A stretch of DNA of 64,000 nt from Flavobacterium psychrophilum DSM 3660 = ATCC 49418 (GCF_002217405.1 NZ_MUHE01000030.1:108210-172209), one strand, 5' to 3'; positions 1 to 10,110 are shown, counted from the first letter of the stretch. The notes: generated by a model not told the origin, from the letters alone. Program-made: numbers and translations.

Positions 1-692
1 ACCAGGTAATATTTTTAAAAATGATAGAATTTTTATTGACCCACAGACATCATTTATTCTAAAGTAGTAGCGCTAATATGTTGCTGATAGGTAAATGTTG
101 TGTAGTTTTGCCTTCATTGAAATTCGGTATTAGCTTAATAGGGTAAGTGGCGAAATCAACTTGTTTGGTTTTAAAAATTTTCTTTCATGCGGTTAGGGGG
201 TGTAGACTTTAAATGAGTTGAATTAAAATCTCCCAGTATTAAAAGGTATTATTTTGATAATCCTTTATAAAACTTAATGTATTTTAGATTGTGTTATAGG
301 GAAATCCTTTTGAGACGTGAATAATGTACTATTCAATTCTTTTTGAACAAAAATTAAGTTTCCAGGTATTTATATATTTCGTGTTTGGAATATGGATCTA
401 CTAATTTTAAATAGTTATTTGTAATGCCTCGTACTTGGTATATTGCTAAAAATGTTCCTCCGAGTTATCTGAATTTGTATATAGATGTCGTTAATTTGTA
501 TTTCAGCTATGATTTCCGCTCTTCAAATAACAAAATAGGATTAATATAAGAGTGAATAAAGCTATCAAATTGATAAATATTGAATTAATATTCTTAATTC
601 TGTTGCTTTATGTGTGTATATCAATACTTGGTATTAAGATGAAAATAATAATACTATTCAATATTAAAGCAGTATAAAAATTAAAGAAAAAC
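1..692. other. Stretch with no supported gene at the left edge
   Basis: Very AT-rich, with stops in all frames and no reading frame I would defend. No tRNA, no clear hairpin terminator and no TAnnTTTG promoter just before the first gene. It may hold decayed remains of another polysaccharide gene, but I could not recognise any. Confidence 0.4.
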
Positions 693-1604
693 ATGTGTGA
701 AAAAATTATCATTACTGGAGCTTCAGGATTTGTGGGGCTAAATTTATCCCAATATTTGCAGAATCATTATTTTAAAATTCAACCTTTATCGTTACGTAAT
801 AATCTTTGGAAAAATGAAATTGATTTCAACGGAAAAGCTATAATTCATTTAGCAGGAAAAGCGCATGACACCAAAAACACTTCAGAGGAAAGGCAGTATT
901 TTAATGTAAATACCCAACTTACCGTAGAATTATATGATTTTTTTTTGGAAAGTAATTTGGAGTATTTTATTTATTTCAGTAGTGTTAAAGCTGCTGCGGA
1001 TAATGTCGGTGGTTTTTTGGATGAGAGTTTTACACCCAATCCTAAAACACCTTACGGAATTTCTAAACTAAAGGCGGAAGAGTATATATTATCTAAATTA
1101 CCTAAGGATGATAAAAAAATAATCATTGTACGTCCTTGTATGATTCATGGCAAAGGAAATAAAGGGAATCTTAATTTATTATATAGTGTAGTCAGAAAAG
1201 GATTCCCTTATCCATTAGCTTCTTTTTTAAATAAAAGATCATTTCTTAGTATAGATAATCTTAATTTTATGATTGGTGAAATATTAGAAAAAAAGGAAAT
1301 ATCTTCAGGGATATATAACTTTGCTGATGATGAGGTTTTGTCTACTAATGAGGTAGTCGAAATTATAGCAAGGGTGTTAAATAGAAAACCTCACTTAATT
1401 AAAATACCTGAAAATTTTATTCGCTTTTTTTGTAAAATAGGAGATTTATTACATTTACCTTTGAATACTGAAAATGTAAAAAAACTCACTGAGAATTATT
1501 GTGTTTCCAATGATAAAATAAAAAAAGCTATTGGTGTAGATAAGTTACCAACATCCGCAAAAGAAGGTTTGATAAAGACAATTGCAAGTTTTATTGCTAA
1601 ATAA
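693..1604 (+). CDS. NAD(P)-dependent sugar-nucleotide epimerase/reductase, WbpV-like
   Basis: Extended short-chain dehydrogenase of 303 aa. The Rossmann loop GASGFVG lies at residues 9-15, the SS pair of the active site near 97-98, and the Tyr-x3-Lys pair at Y121/K125. By family this is a UDP-sugar 4-epimerase or 4-keto reductase. Its neighbours are a WecA/WbpL-like transferase and a WbpM-like 4,6-dehydratase. WbpM plus a WbpV-type reductase plus WbpL is the known route to a QuiNAc or FucNAc primer on undecaprenyl phosphate. I therefore infer reduction of the UDP-4-keto-6-deoxy-HexNAc intermediate. A UDP-GlcNAc/UDP-Glc 4-epimerase is the main alternative. No promoter could be identified upstream. 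Confidence 0.8.
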   Translation: MCEKIIITGASGFVGLNLSQYLQNHYFKIQPLSLRNNLWKNEIDFNGKAIIHLAGKAHDTKNTSEERQYFNVNTQLTVELYDFFLESNLEYFIYFSSVKAAADNVGGFLDESFTPNPKTPYGISKLKAEEYILSKLPKDDKKIIIVRPCMIHGKGNKGNLNLLYSVVRKGFPYPLASFLNKRSFLSIDNLNFMIGEILEKKEISSGIYNFADDEVLSTNEVVEIIARVLNRKPHLIKIPENFIRFFCKIGDLLHLPLNTENVKKLTENYCVSNDKIKKAIGVDKLPTSAKEGLIKTIASFIAK

Positions 1605-1762
1605 GAACTGTCAAGGTGTGGAGGATGTTTCAAAGTGAAACCATTGTGAAAGGAATATAAATAATAAACCATCAAGAAATTCACTCAATCAAGGATTGAT
1701 GATGCTCAATATCGTAAGAATTTTAAAATTAAAACCTGCACGTATTAGTGTTGTAATAATAA

Positions 1763-2719
1763 ATGATAATGGAATATAGTATAGTTTTTGTATCGCTATT
1801 AGTAATTTTAATGACTTATTTTAAAGTAGCTAATTACTTTAATATTGTAGATAAGCCTAATGAACGTAGTGCTCATAAAGAAATAACGCTTCGTGGGGGC
1901 GGTGTTGTTTTTTGGTTTGCATCCTTATTGTATTTAGTCCAAAATTCTTATAGTAAGAGCTCTTTTTTTGTAGGTATCACGATAGTAAGTGGTGTTAGTT
2001 TTTGGGATGATATTAAAAGTTTACCTAATAAAGTTAGGATTATTGCTCAGTTACTTGCAATGTCAATTATTTTTTATTTTGTACATGTTTACGAGTTCTT
2101 TCCATTATATGGTGTTGTGTTGGTTTATGTTTTTGCAGTAGGGATAATAAATGCCTATAATTTTTTGGATGGAATCAATGGAATTACGGGCTTGTATTCT
2201 GTCGTGGTTCTAGGTTCGTTACTTTTTGTAAATGAATGTTTAGTTAATTTTGTAGATAATAATTTTATTGTTTACCCAATTATCGCTTGTATAGTTTTCT
2301 TGATTTTTAATTTTAGGAAAAGAGCTAAGTGTTTTGCTGGTGATGTAGGTAGTATTGCTGTTGCGTTTTGGGTTATTTATCTGATTTTAGTACTTATTAT
2401 TGAAACTAAATCATATGTATGGCTTCTGTTTTTAGTAGTTTATGGGGTAGATTCTGTTTGTACAATTTTGCATCGTCTTTGTTTGAGACAAAATATATTT
2501 CTTGCTCATCGATTACATTTTTATCAAGTATTATGTAATGATTATGGCTTAGATCATAGATTGGTCGCTTTTTTGTATGCGGTAATACAGTTGGGAATGT
2601 CTGCCGTTGTTATCTTTTTTTTTAGGAGAGTTAATGATTTTTATTTGTTTTTATTATTGATAATTCCATTAGTTTTATTGTACAATGTCAAATTTTATTT
2701 GATAAATAAAAAAGGATAG
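1763..2719 (+). CDS. Polyprenyl-phosphate HexNAc-1-phosphate transferase, WecA/WbpL-like (MraY family)
   Basis: Polytopic membrane protein of 318 aa with about ten hydrophobic segments. It carries family hallmarks: an early Asp pair in FWDDIKSLPNK, the AYNFLDGINGITG loop with D136, and the later FAGDVGS motif. The family moves a HexNAc-1-phosphate from UDP-sugar to undecaprenyl phosphate on the inner face of the membrane, which starts a glycan chain. A second in-frame ATG lies two codons downstream, so the start is uncertain by 6 nt. It is one of two unrelated initiating enzymes in the locus (the other is at 40484). With the WbpV-like and WbpM-like neighbours, QuiNAc or FucNAc is a plausible first sugar (inference). 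Confidence 0.87.
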   Translation: MIMEYSIVFVSLLVILMTYFKVANYFNIVDKPNERSAHKEITLRGGGVVFWFASLLYLVQNSYSKSSFFVGITIVSGVSFWDDIKSLPNKVRIIAQLLAMSIIFYFVHVYEFFPLYGVVLVYVFAVGIINAYNFLDGINGITGLYSVVVLGSLLFVNECLVNFVDNNFIVYPIIACIVFLIFNFRKRAKCFAGDVGSIAVAFWVIYLILVLIIETKSYVWLLFLVVYGVDSVCTILHRLCLRQNIFLAHRLHFYQVLCNDYGLDHRLVAFLYAVIQLGMSAVVIFFFRRVNDFYLFLLLIIPLVLLYNVKFYLINKKG

Positions 2720-2755
2720 AATTATTCATTTTCTAATTAAGCTAATTGTAAATAA

Positions 2756-3895
2756 ATGATTAAGGAAAGAGTTTTTCTCTCTACATCTCACCTATGCGGT
2801 TTAGAAAAAAAATTTATAAAGCAGGCTTTTGTAAATAATGAAATTACCACAGGAGGGCCTAATGTAACTGGTTTCGAAGCAGATTTAGAAAAATATATAG
2901 CACAAGAATCTCACGTTGCAGCACTGAGTTCAGGAACAGCTGCCTTGCATTTGGGACTAATTCTATTGGGGGTAAAACCTCAGGATGAAGTTATTTGTCA
3001 AAGCATGACCTTCTCGGCATCGGCAAATCCTATTATGTATTTGGGTGCTACCCCTATTTTTATAGATAGCGAATTAGATACTTGGAATATGTGTCCAATA
3101 GCACTCGAAGAGGCTATTAAAGACAGCATTTCGAAAGGTAAAAAACCCAAAGCCATAATATCTGTTCATCTCTACGGAATGCCCTATAAAATAGATGATG
3201 TAAAAGCTATTTCCCAAAAATATGACATTCCAGTACTTGAAGACAGTGCCGAAGCTTTAGGAAGTTCTTACAAAGGACAAAAATGTGGTACTTTTGGCGA
3301 TATTAGTGTTTTGTCATTTAATGGAAATAAAATCATAACCACTTCAGGAGGTGGTGCTTTATTGGCTAGAAATAAAGCAACTAAAGACAAAGCCGTTTTC
3401 TTAGCAACACAAGCCCGTGATAATGCACCACATTATCAGCATAGTGAAGTAGGATATAATTACAGAATGAGTAATATTTGTGCAGGCATAGGTCGTGGGC
3501 AAATGCAGGTGCTAGACCAGCATGTTGGTTTTAGACGCGATATGCATCAATTGTACGTAGGTTTTTTTGCCACTATCGATGGGGTTACTGTGCTTACGGA
3601 ACCCAATCCTGATTATTATTCTAACCATTGGTTAAGTGCCATTGTTATAAATCCAGACAAGACAAACGGAAAAACGCGTGAAGATTTGCGATTGGCACTA
3701 GAAAAAGCAAATATAGAAAGTCGTCCTTTGTGGAAACCTATGCACTTGCAACCTGTTTTCGAGTCTTATCCTTATTATGGCACCCAAGTTTCAGAACAAT
3801 TGTTTGCAAACGGATTGTGTTTGCCGTCGGGTTCAAATTTAACAAACGAAGAAAAAAAGAGAATATTTGCCGAAATTAAGATATTTTTTTACTAA
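2756..3895 (+). CDS. PLP-dependent sugar aminotransferase, PglE/LegC-like (DegT/DnrJ/EryC1)
   Basis: Full-length DegT/DnrJ/EryC1 aminotransferase of 379 aa. The Schiff-base lysine is K192 in SFNGNKIITTSGGG, a version of the motif I associate with Campylobacter PglE, which aminates UDP-4-keto-6-deoxy-GlcNAc to UDP-4-amino-4,6-dideoxy-GlcNAc. The next gene encodes the WbpM/PglF-type dehydratase that makes this ketosugar, so substrate supply is local. Combined with the PglD/NeuD-like acetyltransferase at 16751 it could make di-N-acetylbacillosamine. It would compete with the WbpV-like reductase for the same intermediate. Exact substrate is inferred. Confidence 0.86.
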   Translation: MIKERVFLSTSHLCGLEKKFIKQAFVNNEITTGGPNVTGFEADLEKYIAQESHVAALSSGTAALHLGLILLGVKPQDEVICQSMTFSASANPIMYLGATPIFIDSELDTWNMCPIALEEAIKDSISKGKKPKAIISVHLYGMPYKIDDVKAISQKYDIPVLEDSAEALGSSYKGQKCGTFGDISVLSFNGNKIITTSGGGALLARNKATKDKAVFLATQARDNAPHYQHSEVGYNYRMSNICAGIGRGQMQVLDQHVGFRRDMHQLYVGFFATIDGVTVLTEPNPDYYSNHWLSAIVINPDKTNGKTREDLRLALEKANIESRPLWKPMHLQPVFESYPYYGTQVSEQLFANGLCLPSGSNLTNEEKKRIFAEIKIFFY

Positions 3896-4160
3896 TTTGC
3901 AGCACTTTATAAAAGATAAACCTCCATACATAGTGTGTTGTTTTCTGTTTTATAAATTGTGGTTTTAATAAATATACCAGCACAAGAGGTTTAATTTGTT
4001 TATTTGTCAAAAAAACGAAAGAATTTTTATAGATATTGATAAATATGTATTTAAATTGTTTTAATAAGGCACGGGATTTTTTTTAAATATTCGCCCAAAA
4101 AAACAAAAGTTTATTAATTGAAGGTGGTCATAAGACAATGTGTTTTAAAGTGAAGTTAGC

Positions 4161-6128
4161 TTGGAAATAGAAAAAAAAAAAATAATACAATCTGCGTTAC
4201 AACAGATTTATAGGTATAGTTCAAAGTCAAATTTTACTATTCGAAATTTAGGTTATTTGCCTAGATGGATTATATTATTTATTGATATTGGTGTTATTTC
4301 GATGGCGGGTTTCTTAACCTTTTATTTGTTTAAAGGAATAGGCTTGCAATATTTTGCCTCTCATAATGAAGGATGTAAGTTTGTTTTGTTTTTTGTAACA
4401 AATATTTTCTTTTTTTGGTGGTTTAGAACTTATTCAGGAATTATTAGGCACTCCTCATTTATAGATGCAATCAAGATTCTTTTTTCACAATTTTTTACCT
4501 TTTTGGTTTTAGTTGTTTTTAATTTTCTTTTTTCAGTTTATTTTAATGATGATTTGTTTCTTAACACGGCACTAGTTGTAAATGTGATTATCTCTTTTTG
4601 TTTGCTATTTTTGTACAGGGTATTAGTTAAACAATTTTTTGAATCCTACCTCAAAGGGGTTGGTAGTACAAAGTTAGTTCGTGCTATTGTTTACGGATCA
4701 GATGCTAATGCTATCTCTGTGTCTAATGCGCTAATTTCCGAAATCCCAATGCGGTTTAAGTTGTTGGGATTTATAGACAAGCACAATTCGAACTCAACCA
4801 AAAGGATTTTAGACTTGCCTATTTTAAATCAAAAAAAACGCATACCTGTGCTCATGCGTTCTATGCACGCAACAGCATTAATCATTGCCGACAAAGCACT
4901 TACAAAAGAAGAGCAAATAGCAATTGTAGATGAATGTTTAGAATTTAATATAAAAGTATATACAGTTCCTTTGATATCCGATTGGGAAAATCAGGAAGAA
5001 ATAGCCAAAAAAATAAAGAGTTTTCAAATAGAAGACTTATTAGAACGCAAACCAATAGTTTTAGATAATAAATTAATATCTTCGCAAATAAAAGGGAAAG
5101 TAATTTTAATTACTGGAGCTGCAGGTTCTATTGGGAGCGAAATTGTAAGGCAAATTATTTGTTTTTCTCCTGATATTTTAATCGTTCTAGACCAAGCAGA
5201 AACGCCTTTACATGAATTAACTTTAGAAATTCAGAAGCTAAATTTAAAAACCAAACTAGTGTCGCTTGTTGCTGATGTAAGAAACTTAGTCGGTTTAGAA
5301 CGAATATTCGACCAGTACAGACCAAGTTTGGTGTACCATGCTGCGGCTTACAAACATGTGCCACTTATGGAAGAAAACCCTTCGCAAGCCATATTTGTAA
5401 ATGTAATGGGAACCAAAAATCTTGCAGATTTGTCCTTAAAATATAACGTAGAAAAATTTGTAATGGTTTCTACCGATAAAGCTGTAAATCCTAGCAACGT
5501 AATGGGAGCCAGCAAGCGAATTGCCGAGAAATATGTGCAATCTTTGTATTTTGAGAATAAAAATAATCCTTCTTATACTACAAAGTTTATTACTACCCGC
5601 TTTGGAAATGTACTAGGGTCTAATGGTTCTGTGGTGCCACTTTTTTCTAAACAAATTGCCGAAGGAGGTCCAATAACAATCACGCACAAAGATATAATTC
5701 GTTATTTTATGACCATTCCAGAAGCCTGCCAGTTAGTTCTAGAAGCAGGTGCTATGGGGCAAGGGGGCGAGATTTATATTTTTGACATGGGTAAACCAGT
5801 ACGAATATATGATTTAGCTACAAAAATGATCCGTTTGGCCGGTTTCGTACCAGATAAGGATATAAAGATTAAAATTGTAGGATTGCGACCAGGCGAAAAA
5901 TTATACGAAGAATTGCTAAATGATAACTCGAAAACACTCCCAACGCACCACGAAAAAATAATGGTGGCACAAGAGCAAATAGAGGTGTACCATGAGGTTC
6001 AAACCGCTATTTTAGAAATTATTAAAGCTTCTAATGCTTATGATAATAACTTGATAGTTACAAAAATGAAAATGCTAATTCCAGAATTTAAAAGTATGAA
6101 CTCTACTTTCGAGATGCTGGATAATTAA
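4161..6128 (+). CDS. Membrane-bound nucleoside-diphosphate-sugar 4,6-dehydratase, WbpM/PglF/CapD type
   Basis: 655 aa, the usual length of full WbpM/PglF proteins. The N-terminal third has about four membrane segments (roughly residues 35-170), followed by a small cytosolic domain and then the catalytic Rossmann domain with G319xxG322xxG325. The active-site helix carries Met-x3-Lys (M448, K452) in place of the common Tyr-x3-Lys, the mark of this dehydratase group. It converts UDP-GlcNAc to UDP-4-keto-6-deoxy-HexNAc, feeding both the WbpV-like and PglE-like enzymes. The only workable start is TTG at 4161: an in-frame stop lies at 4146, and the nearby ATG at 4134-4142 is in another frame and soon closed. 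Confidence 0.88.
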   Translation: MEIEKKKIIQSALQQIYRYSSKSNFTIRNLGYLPRWIILFIDIGVISMAGFLTFYLFKGIGLQYFASHNEGCKFVLFFVTNIFFFWWFRTYSGIIRHSSFIDAIKILFSQFFTFLVLVVFNFLFSVYFNDDLFLNTALVVNVIISFCLLFLYRVLVKQFFESYLKGVGSTKLVRAIVYGSDANAISVSNALISEIPMRFKLLGFIDKHNSNSTKRILDLPILNQKKRIPVLMRSMHATALIIADKALTKEEQIAIVDECLEFNIKVYTVPLISDWENQEEIAKKIKSFQIEDLLERKPIVLDNKLISSQIKGKVILITGAAGSIGSEIVRQIICFSPDILIVLDQAETPLHELTLEIQKLNLKTKLVSLVADVRNLVGLERIFDQYRPSLVYHAAAYKHVPLMEENPSQAIFVNVMGTKNLADLSLKYNVEKFVMVSTDKAVNPSNVMGASKRIAEKYVQSLYFENKNNPSYTTKFITTRFGNVLGSNGSVVPLFSKQIAEGGPITITHKDIIRYFMTIPEACQLVLEAGAMGQGGEIYIFDMGKPVRIYDLATKMIRLAGFVPDKDIKIKIVGLRPGEKLYEELLNDNSKTLPTHHEKIMVAQEQIEVYHEVQTAILEIIKASNAYDNNLIVTKMKMLIPEFKSMNSTFEMLDN

Positions 6129-6135
6129 ATAAAAT

Positions 6136-6163
6136 AATACGCTTTTAAGAACGAAAGCGTATT
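6136..6163 (+). terminator. Intercistronic hairpin between the dehydratase and export lipoprotein genes
   Basis: Ten-base arms (AATACGCTTT and AAAGCGTATT) pair perfectly around an 8-nt loop just after the dehydratase stop codon. There is only a weak T run after it, so it may be a partial terminator or an mRNA processing or stability element rather than a full stop. Confidence 0.5.
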
Positions 6164-6183
6164 TAGAACGTTAAATTAAAACA

Positions 6184-6981
6184 ATGAAGAACAGAAATTT
6201 ATTACTATTTTTTTTATTAGGGCTAAACTTACTACTAGTAACCTCTTGTGTTAATAAAAAACAAATCGCATATTATCAGAACCTAGATCAAGTGGCTACT
6301 CAGGAAGTAACCAATCATTTTGAATCTAAAATTCAACCAGACGATTTGCTTATGATAGTAGTTTCTACACCTGATCCAGAAGCTGCCGTACCATTTAATC
6401 TTGAAACAATTTTAACCCCCGCAGCCATTGGTCAAACAAATCTAGCCCAAAGACAACAGCAATTGTATTTAGTAGACACCAATGGACTAATTCAGTTTCC
6501 CGTTTTAGGAGAAATAAAAACTGGAGGGCAAACAAAATCAGAAGTCATTGCGGTTATTAAAAGCAAGCTAAAAAAATATATAAATGATGCCATTGTAAAT
6601 GTGCGGATCGTTAATTTTAAAGTAACTGTGCAAGGAGAAGTTACAAGACCTGGTAGTTTTACTATTGCTAGTGAGCGTGTTACGTTGCCAGAAGCATTGA
6701 GTTTGGCAGGAGATTTAACAATTTTCGGAAAAAGAGACAACATTATTTTGGTTAGAGAAATAAACAATAAAAAAACATTTAATAGAGTAGATATTACAAA
6801 AGCCGATTTTATTCACTCCCCATATTATTACTTATCTCAAAATGATTTAATATATGTAGAGCCTAATAAAGCCAAATCGAGAACAGCAACAGGATTTACT
6901 CAAAACGGACCAATTTGGATTGCTATTGCCTCATTATTAGCATCGATCGTGACGTCAATATTTATAATTAATAAAAAATAA
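6184..6981 (+). CDS. Polysaccharide export outer-membrane lipoprotein, Wza family
   Basis: 265 aa. The signal peptide ends in a lipobox (VTSC, Cys22), so this is a lipoprotein. A poly-export domain covers roughly residues 45-140 and an SLBB-type domain follows. The C-terminus is a hydrophobic helix ending in lysines, as in short Bacteroidota OPX proteins that carry a single C-terminal transmembrane helix. The family forms the outer-membrane exit channel for capsule or exopolysaccharide and works with a Wzc-type chain-length partner, here the next gene 8 nt downstream. Confidence 0.88.
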   Translation: MKNRNLLLFFLLGLNLLLVTSCVNKKQIAYYQNLDQVATQEVTNHFESKIQPDDLLMIVVSTPDPEAAVPFNLETILTPAAIGQTNLAQRQQQLYLVDTNGLIQFPVLGEIKTGGQTKSEVIAVIKSKLKKYINDAIVNVRIVNFKVTVQGEVTRPGSFTIASERVTLPEALSLAGDLTIFGKRDNIILVREINNKKTFNRVDITKADFIHSPYYYLSQNDLIYVEPNKAKSRTATGFTQNGPIWIAIASLLASIVTSIFIINKK

Positions 6982-6989
6982 ATTTCTAC

Positions 6990-9350
6990 ATGTTTAATAC
7001 TGTAAATAATAATGAAGAGAATACGCTAAATATTAAAGATTTAGTGTTTAATTATTTGTCTCATTGGAAGTGGTTTTTATTAAGTATTACTTTGTTTTTT
7101 ATAGGCGCAAAGTTATATTTACGATATTCAATTCCTGAATACAAATCGCAAACAACCTTATTAATTAAAGGAGATGAATCTGGCGGGATGTTATCAGAAC
7201 TTTCAGCTTTTCAAGACTTGGGAGGGTTTTCTGGAGCAAAAAAAGATATTGATGACGAAATGGAGGTTTTGAAATCTAGATCTCTCATAGAAAAAACAAT
7301 CAAAGCAGGTAAATTTTACCTTTCGTATGTTTTAGAGGGACGCATTAAATCTTCCGAAGTATATAAAGAAAACCTCATTGCGATTGATTTTAAACAAAAA
7401 ACCGAAAAATTCTTTGAAAAAGATACTACTTTAATTGTTAAGGTTTTATCTCCTAAAAAATTCGAATTGTTTAACGCAGATAATAATAGTGTAGGGAATT
7501 TTAATTTCGGTCAGTTAATATATTCAAAAGAATTGGGGCCTTATGTTGTTAACATAAAACCTAAGTATCTTAAAAATTTGAATTCTAAAGTAGTTGTACA
7601 TTTAGAATCCTTAAAAAAGGCCACGAATAAGTTTAAAGCTAAATTAAATGTAGGAACAATAACTAAATCTACAAATGTTTTAGAAATTTCGTTTACAGAT
7701 CCGATTAAAGAAAAGGCTGAAGATTTTTTAAATCAATTGGTTGCTATTTATAATAATGATGCGATAATTGATAAAAATTCAATTTCCGAAAAAACGGCTA
7801 AATTTATAAACGAGAGATTGGCTATTATTACGGGAGAACTAGATGGTGTAGAGAAGGATGTAGAGAAATATAAAAATCAAAATCAAATAACCGATCTTTC
7901 TACCGAAGCTGAATTGAATCTTAAAAATTCTAGCGAATCGACTAAAGAAGAAATTATTGTAGCCACACAACTTAAGGTTGTTGGAATCATGATAGATTTT
8001 ATTAGAAAAAACAACAATGAAGACATTATACCTGCTAATATTGTTCCCGATGATAATAATTCATCGGCACTAATTGCAGAATATAATAACTTAGTTATAG
8101 AAAGAAATCGAGTACTTAAAAGCTCGACTTCAGAAAACCCTGTCGTTATTAGGGTTAATGATAAAATAGATTTGTTAAAATCTAGTATCTCAGAAAGTTT
8201 GAATAGATTAAAATCCTCTTTGGTTGTAAAAAATAACGCCATTATTAATCAGGGGAATATAGTTGAAGGGCGAATTTCTAAAATTCCTAGGCAAGAAAGA
8301 GAGTTTAGAGGTATTTTTAGACAACAACAAATTAAGGAAGAATTGTATTTGTATTTGTTTAAAAAGCGAGAAGAAACAGCCATTACCTTAGCAGCCACTG
8401 CACCAATTTCTAGAGTTGTCGATTACGCCTATTCTTCAGATTCGCCTATATCACCTAAAAAAAGCTTTATTTATTTATTTTCTTTAATCTTAGGATTTTT
8501 TATTCCTTTTTCAATCATCTATATATTAGATTTATTGGATACCAAAGTAAAAACCCGTCATGATTTAGATAATAATCTCTCTATTCCTTTTATAGGAGAT
8601 GTACCACATTCTGATGAGAATAACCAAATCATGCAGGCTGGTAGTAGAACAAGCTCATCGGAGGCTATACGTATTGTTAGAACTAATTTAGAATTTGTTT
8701 TAAGTAATATAGAAAATGATAATAACGCAAAAACTATATTTTTGACCTCTACCTTGTCTGGAGAAGGAAAGACATTTATAGCCATTAATCTTGCGGCAAC
8801 TATTGCTATCTCAGGAAAAAAGGTATTGCTTATAGGTATGGATATTAGAAACCCTAAACTAGACGAATACGTAAAATTACCTTCTAGAGGACTTACAAAT
8901 TATTTGTCAGCCAGAGATTCAGATATTAAAGATTTTATAGTAAATCAAAAGGGTTACGAGAGTTTCGATATTCTTCCAGCAGGTGTCATTCCGCCTAATC
9001 CGGCAGAATTATTAATGGGCAAAAAGCTCGATTCTATGTTCGAAAAATTAAAATTAGAGTATGATTATATCGTTGTAGATACTGCTCCAGTAACTTTGGT
9101 TACAGATACTTTGCTTATAGCTAAAAACGCTGATGCTTTTGTGTATGTAGTGCGTGCTAATTATCTGGATAAATCATTCTTGAAAAAACCAGAAGCTTTG
9201 TATGTAGAAAATAAATTGCCTAATATGTGTGTGTTGCTTAATGACACAAACAATGTTGCAGGGTATGGTTACGGATATTATAAAGATGCACCAAAACAGT
9301 CTTGGTATGAGAAAATGTTTAATTTTTCATTCTTTTCTCGAAGTAAATAA
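6990..9350 (+). CDS. Wzc-type polysaccharide co-polymerase with tyrosine autokinase domain
   Basis: 786 aa with the complete PCP-2a layout. TM1 lies near residues 28-46, then a long periplasmic coiled-coil region, TM2 near 491-512, and a cytoplasmic BY-kinase domain. Kinase motifs are Walker A 588-595 (TLSGEGKT, K594), Walker A' around D618/R620 and Walker B ending at D697. The tail is tyrosine-rich (GYGYGYY and further Tyr), the usual autophosphorylation cluster. It sets chain length and gates export together with the Wza-like lipoprotein. The matching phosphatase gene converges on it from the other strand. Kinase-bearing partners are usually found with Wzy-dependent systems, whereas the only exporter seen here is Wzm/Wzt. 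Confidence 0.92.
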   Translation: MFNTVNNNEENTLNIKDLVFNYLSHWKWFLLSITLFFIGAKLYLRYSIPEYKSQTTLLIKGDESGGMLSELSAFQDLGGFSGAKKDIDDEMEVLKSRSLIEKTIKAGKFYLSYVLEGRIKSSEVYKENLIAIDFKQKTEKFFEKDTTLIVKVLSPKKFELFNADNNSVGNFNFGQLIYSKELGPYVVNIKPKYLKNLNSKVVVHLESLKKATNKFKAKLNVGTITKSTNVLEISFTDPIKEKAEDFLNQLVAIYNNDAIIDKNSISEKTAKFINERLAIITGELDGVEKDVEKYKNQNQITDLSTEAELNLKNSSESTKEEIIVATQLKVVGIMIDFIRKNNNEDIIPANIVPDDNNSSALIAEYNNLVIERNRVLKSSTSENPVVIRVNDKIDLLKSSISESLNRLKSSLVVKNNAIINQGNIVEGRISKIPRQEREFRGIFRQQQIKEELYLYLFKKREETAITLAATAPISRVVDYAYSSDSPISPKKSFIYLFSLILGFFIPFSIIYILDLLDTKVKTRHDLDNNLSIPFIGDVPHSDENNQIMQAGSRTSSSEAIRIVRTNLEFVLSNIENDNNAKTIFLTSTLSGEGKTFIAINLAATIAISGKKVLLIGMDIRNPKLDEYVKLPSRGLTNYLSARDSDIKDFIVNQKGYESFDILPAGVIPPNPAELLMGKKLDSMFEKLKLEYDYIVVDTAPVTLVTDTLLIAKNADAFVYVVRANYLDKSFLKKPEALYVENKLPNMCVLLNDTNNVAGYGYGYYKDAPKQSWYEKMFNFSFFSRSK

Positions 9351-9355
9351 TAAAT

Positions 9356-9386
9356 AAAAGAGAGGTAATTTAATTACCTCTCTTTT
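9356..9386. terminator. Bidirectional rho-independent terminator between wzc and the phosphatase
   Basis: A 15-bp perfectly paired stem (AAAAGAGAGGTAATT and its complement) with a single central base. It is flanked by A runs on one side and T runs on the other, so it can end transcription on both strands. It overlaps the stop codon of the converging phosphatase gene. Confidence 0.88.
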
Positions 9387-10110
9387 ATTTAAATAACTGA
9401 TTGTTTGCAAAGGCCTCTTTAAGGGGTTGCAAATCTTTTATTGTAACTATTTTGTCGAAAGAGGCAATATGTTTTTTGTGGTGTACATCAGACCCTACAA
9501 AATCTATTAGGCCTTTTTTTAATAATTTTTCGGCCGTTTGCGCAACAGATTCACCATAATACCCAACGGTAGATAATAGATTGATTTGAAATAAGCAACC
9601 CGCATTTTTTAATTTTTGGTATTGGTTGAAATCATTGTGGTAAAAAGTGTATCGCTCAGGGTGTGCTAAAACAGGGATGTATCCCCCTAATTGCAAATCG
9701 AAAAGAATATCGTAAAGCTGTATCGGTGGGTTTAAATAAGACATTTCGACCAAAACATAATTGTCCTTTAGGGTTAGAATTTCTCCTTTTTTAATCAAGG
9801 AGACAAAATGATCGTTCATTAAGTATTCGGCAGCAGCCTTAAGGGGTACTTTATTGTTCAGATTTAAATTCGTTTCTAACTCAAGGGCTTGTATTTTATC
9901 CTTGGTGTTGTCCCAAAAGCCACTAAAAATATGGGGTGTTGTTATAAAGCTGGAAACCCCCATGTTTTTTAAACTATCAATTAAAAATAAGGTTTCATCG
10001 AAGGTTTGTGCGCCATCATCGATTCCTGGTAGCAAGTGCGAATGGATGTCGATATGATTATCAGGAATTAAATCCTTGAGTATGGTTTTATTTTTTTTTA
10101 AAAAAAGCAT
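9385..10110 (-). CDS. PHP-type protein tyrosine phosphatase, CpsB/YwqE-like
   Basis: 241 aa. Metal-binding motifs of the PHP superfamily are visible: HxH at H23/H25 (DIHSHLLPGIDDG), a TTPH motif, AHPERY in the middle and GSDVHH near the end. CpsB/YwqE enzymes remove phosphate from Wzc-type tyrosine kinases, so the neighbouring kinase is the likely substrate. The gene lies on the opposite strand, tail to tail with wzc, and so has its own promoter. The start ATG sits 28 nt after a TACTTTTG element. Confidence 0.9.
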   Translation of the reverse strand: MLFLKKNKTILKDLIPDNHIDIHSHLLPGIDDGAQTFDETLFLIDSLKNMGVSSFITTPHIFSGFWDNTKDKIQALELETNLNLNNKVPLKAAAEYLMNDHFVSLIKKGEILTLKDNYVLVEMSYLNPPIQLYDILFDLQLGGYIPVLAHPERYTFYHNDFNQYQKLKNAGCLFQINLLSTVGYYGESVAQTAEKLLKKGLIDFVGSDVHHKKHIASFDKIVTIKDLQPLKEAFANNQLFK

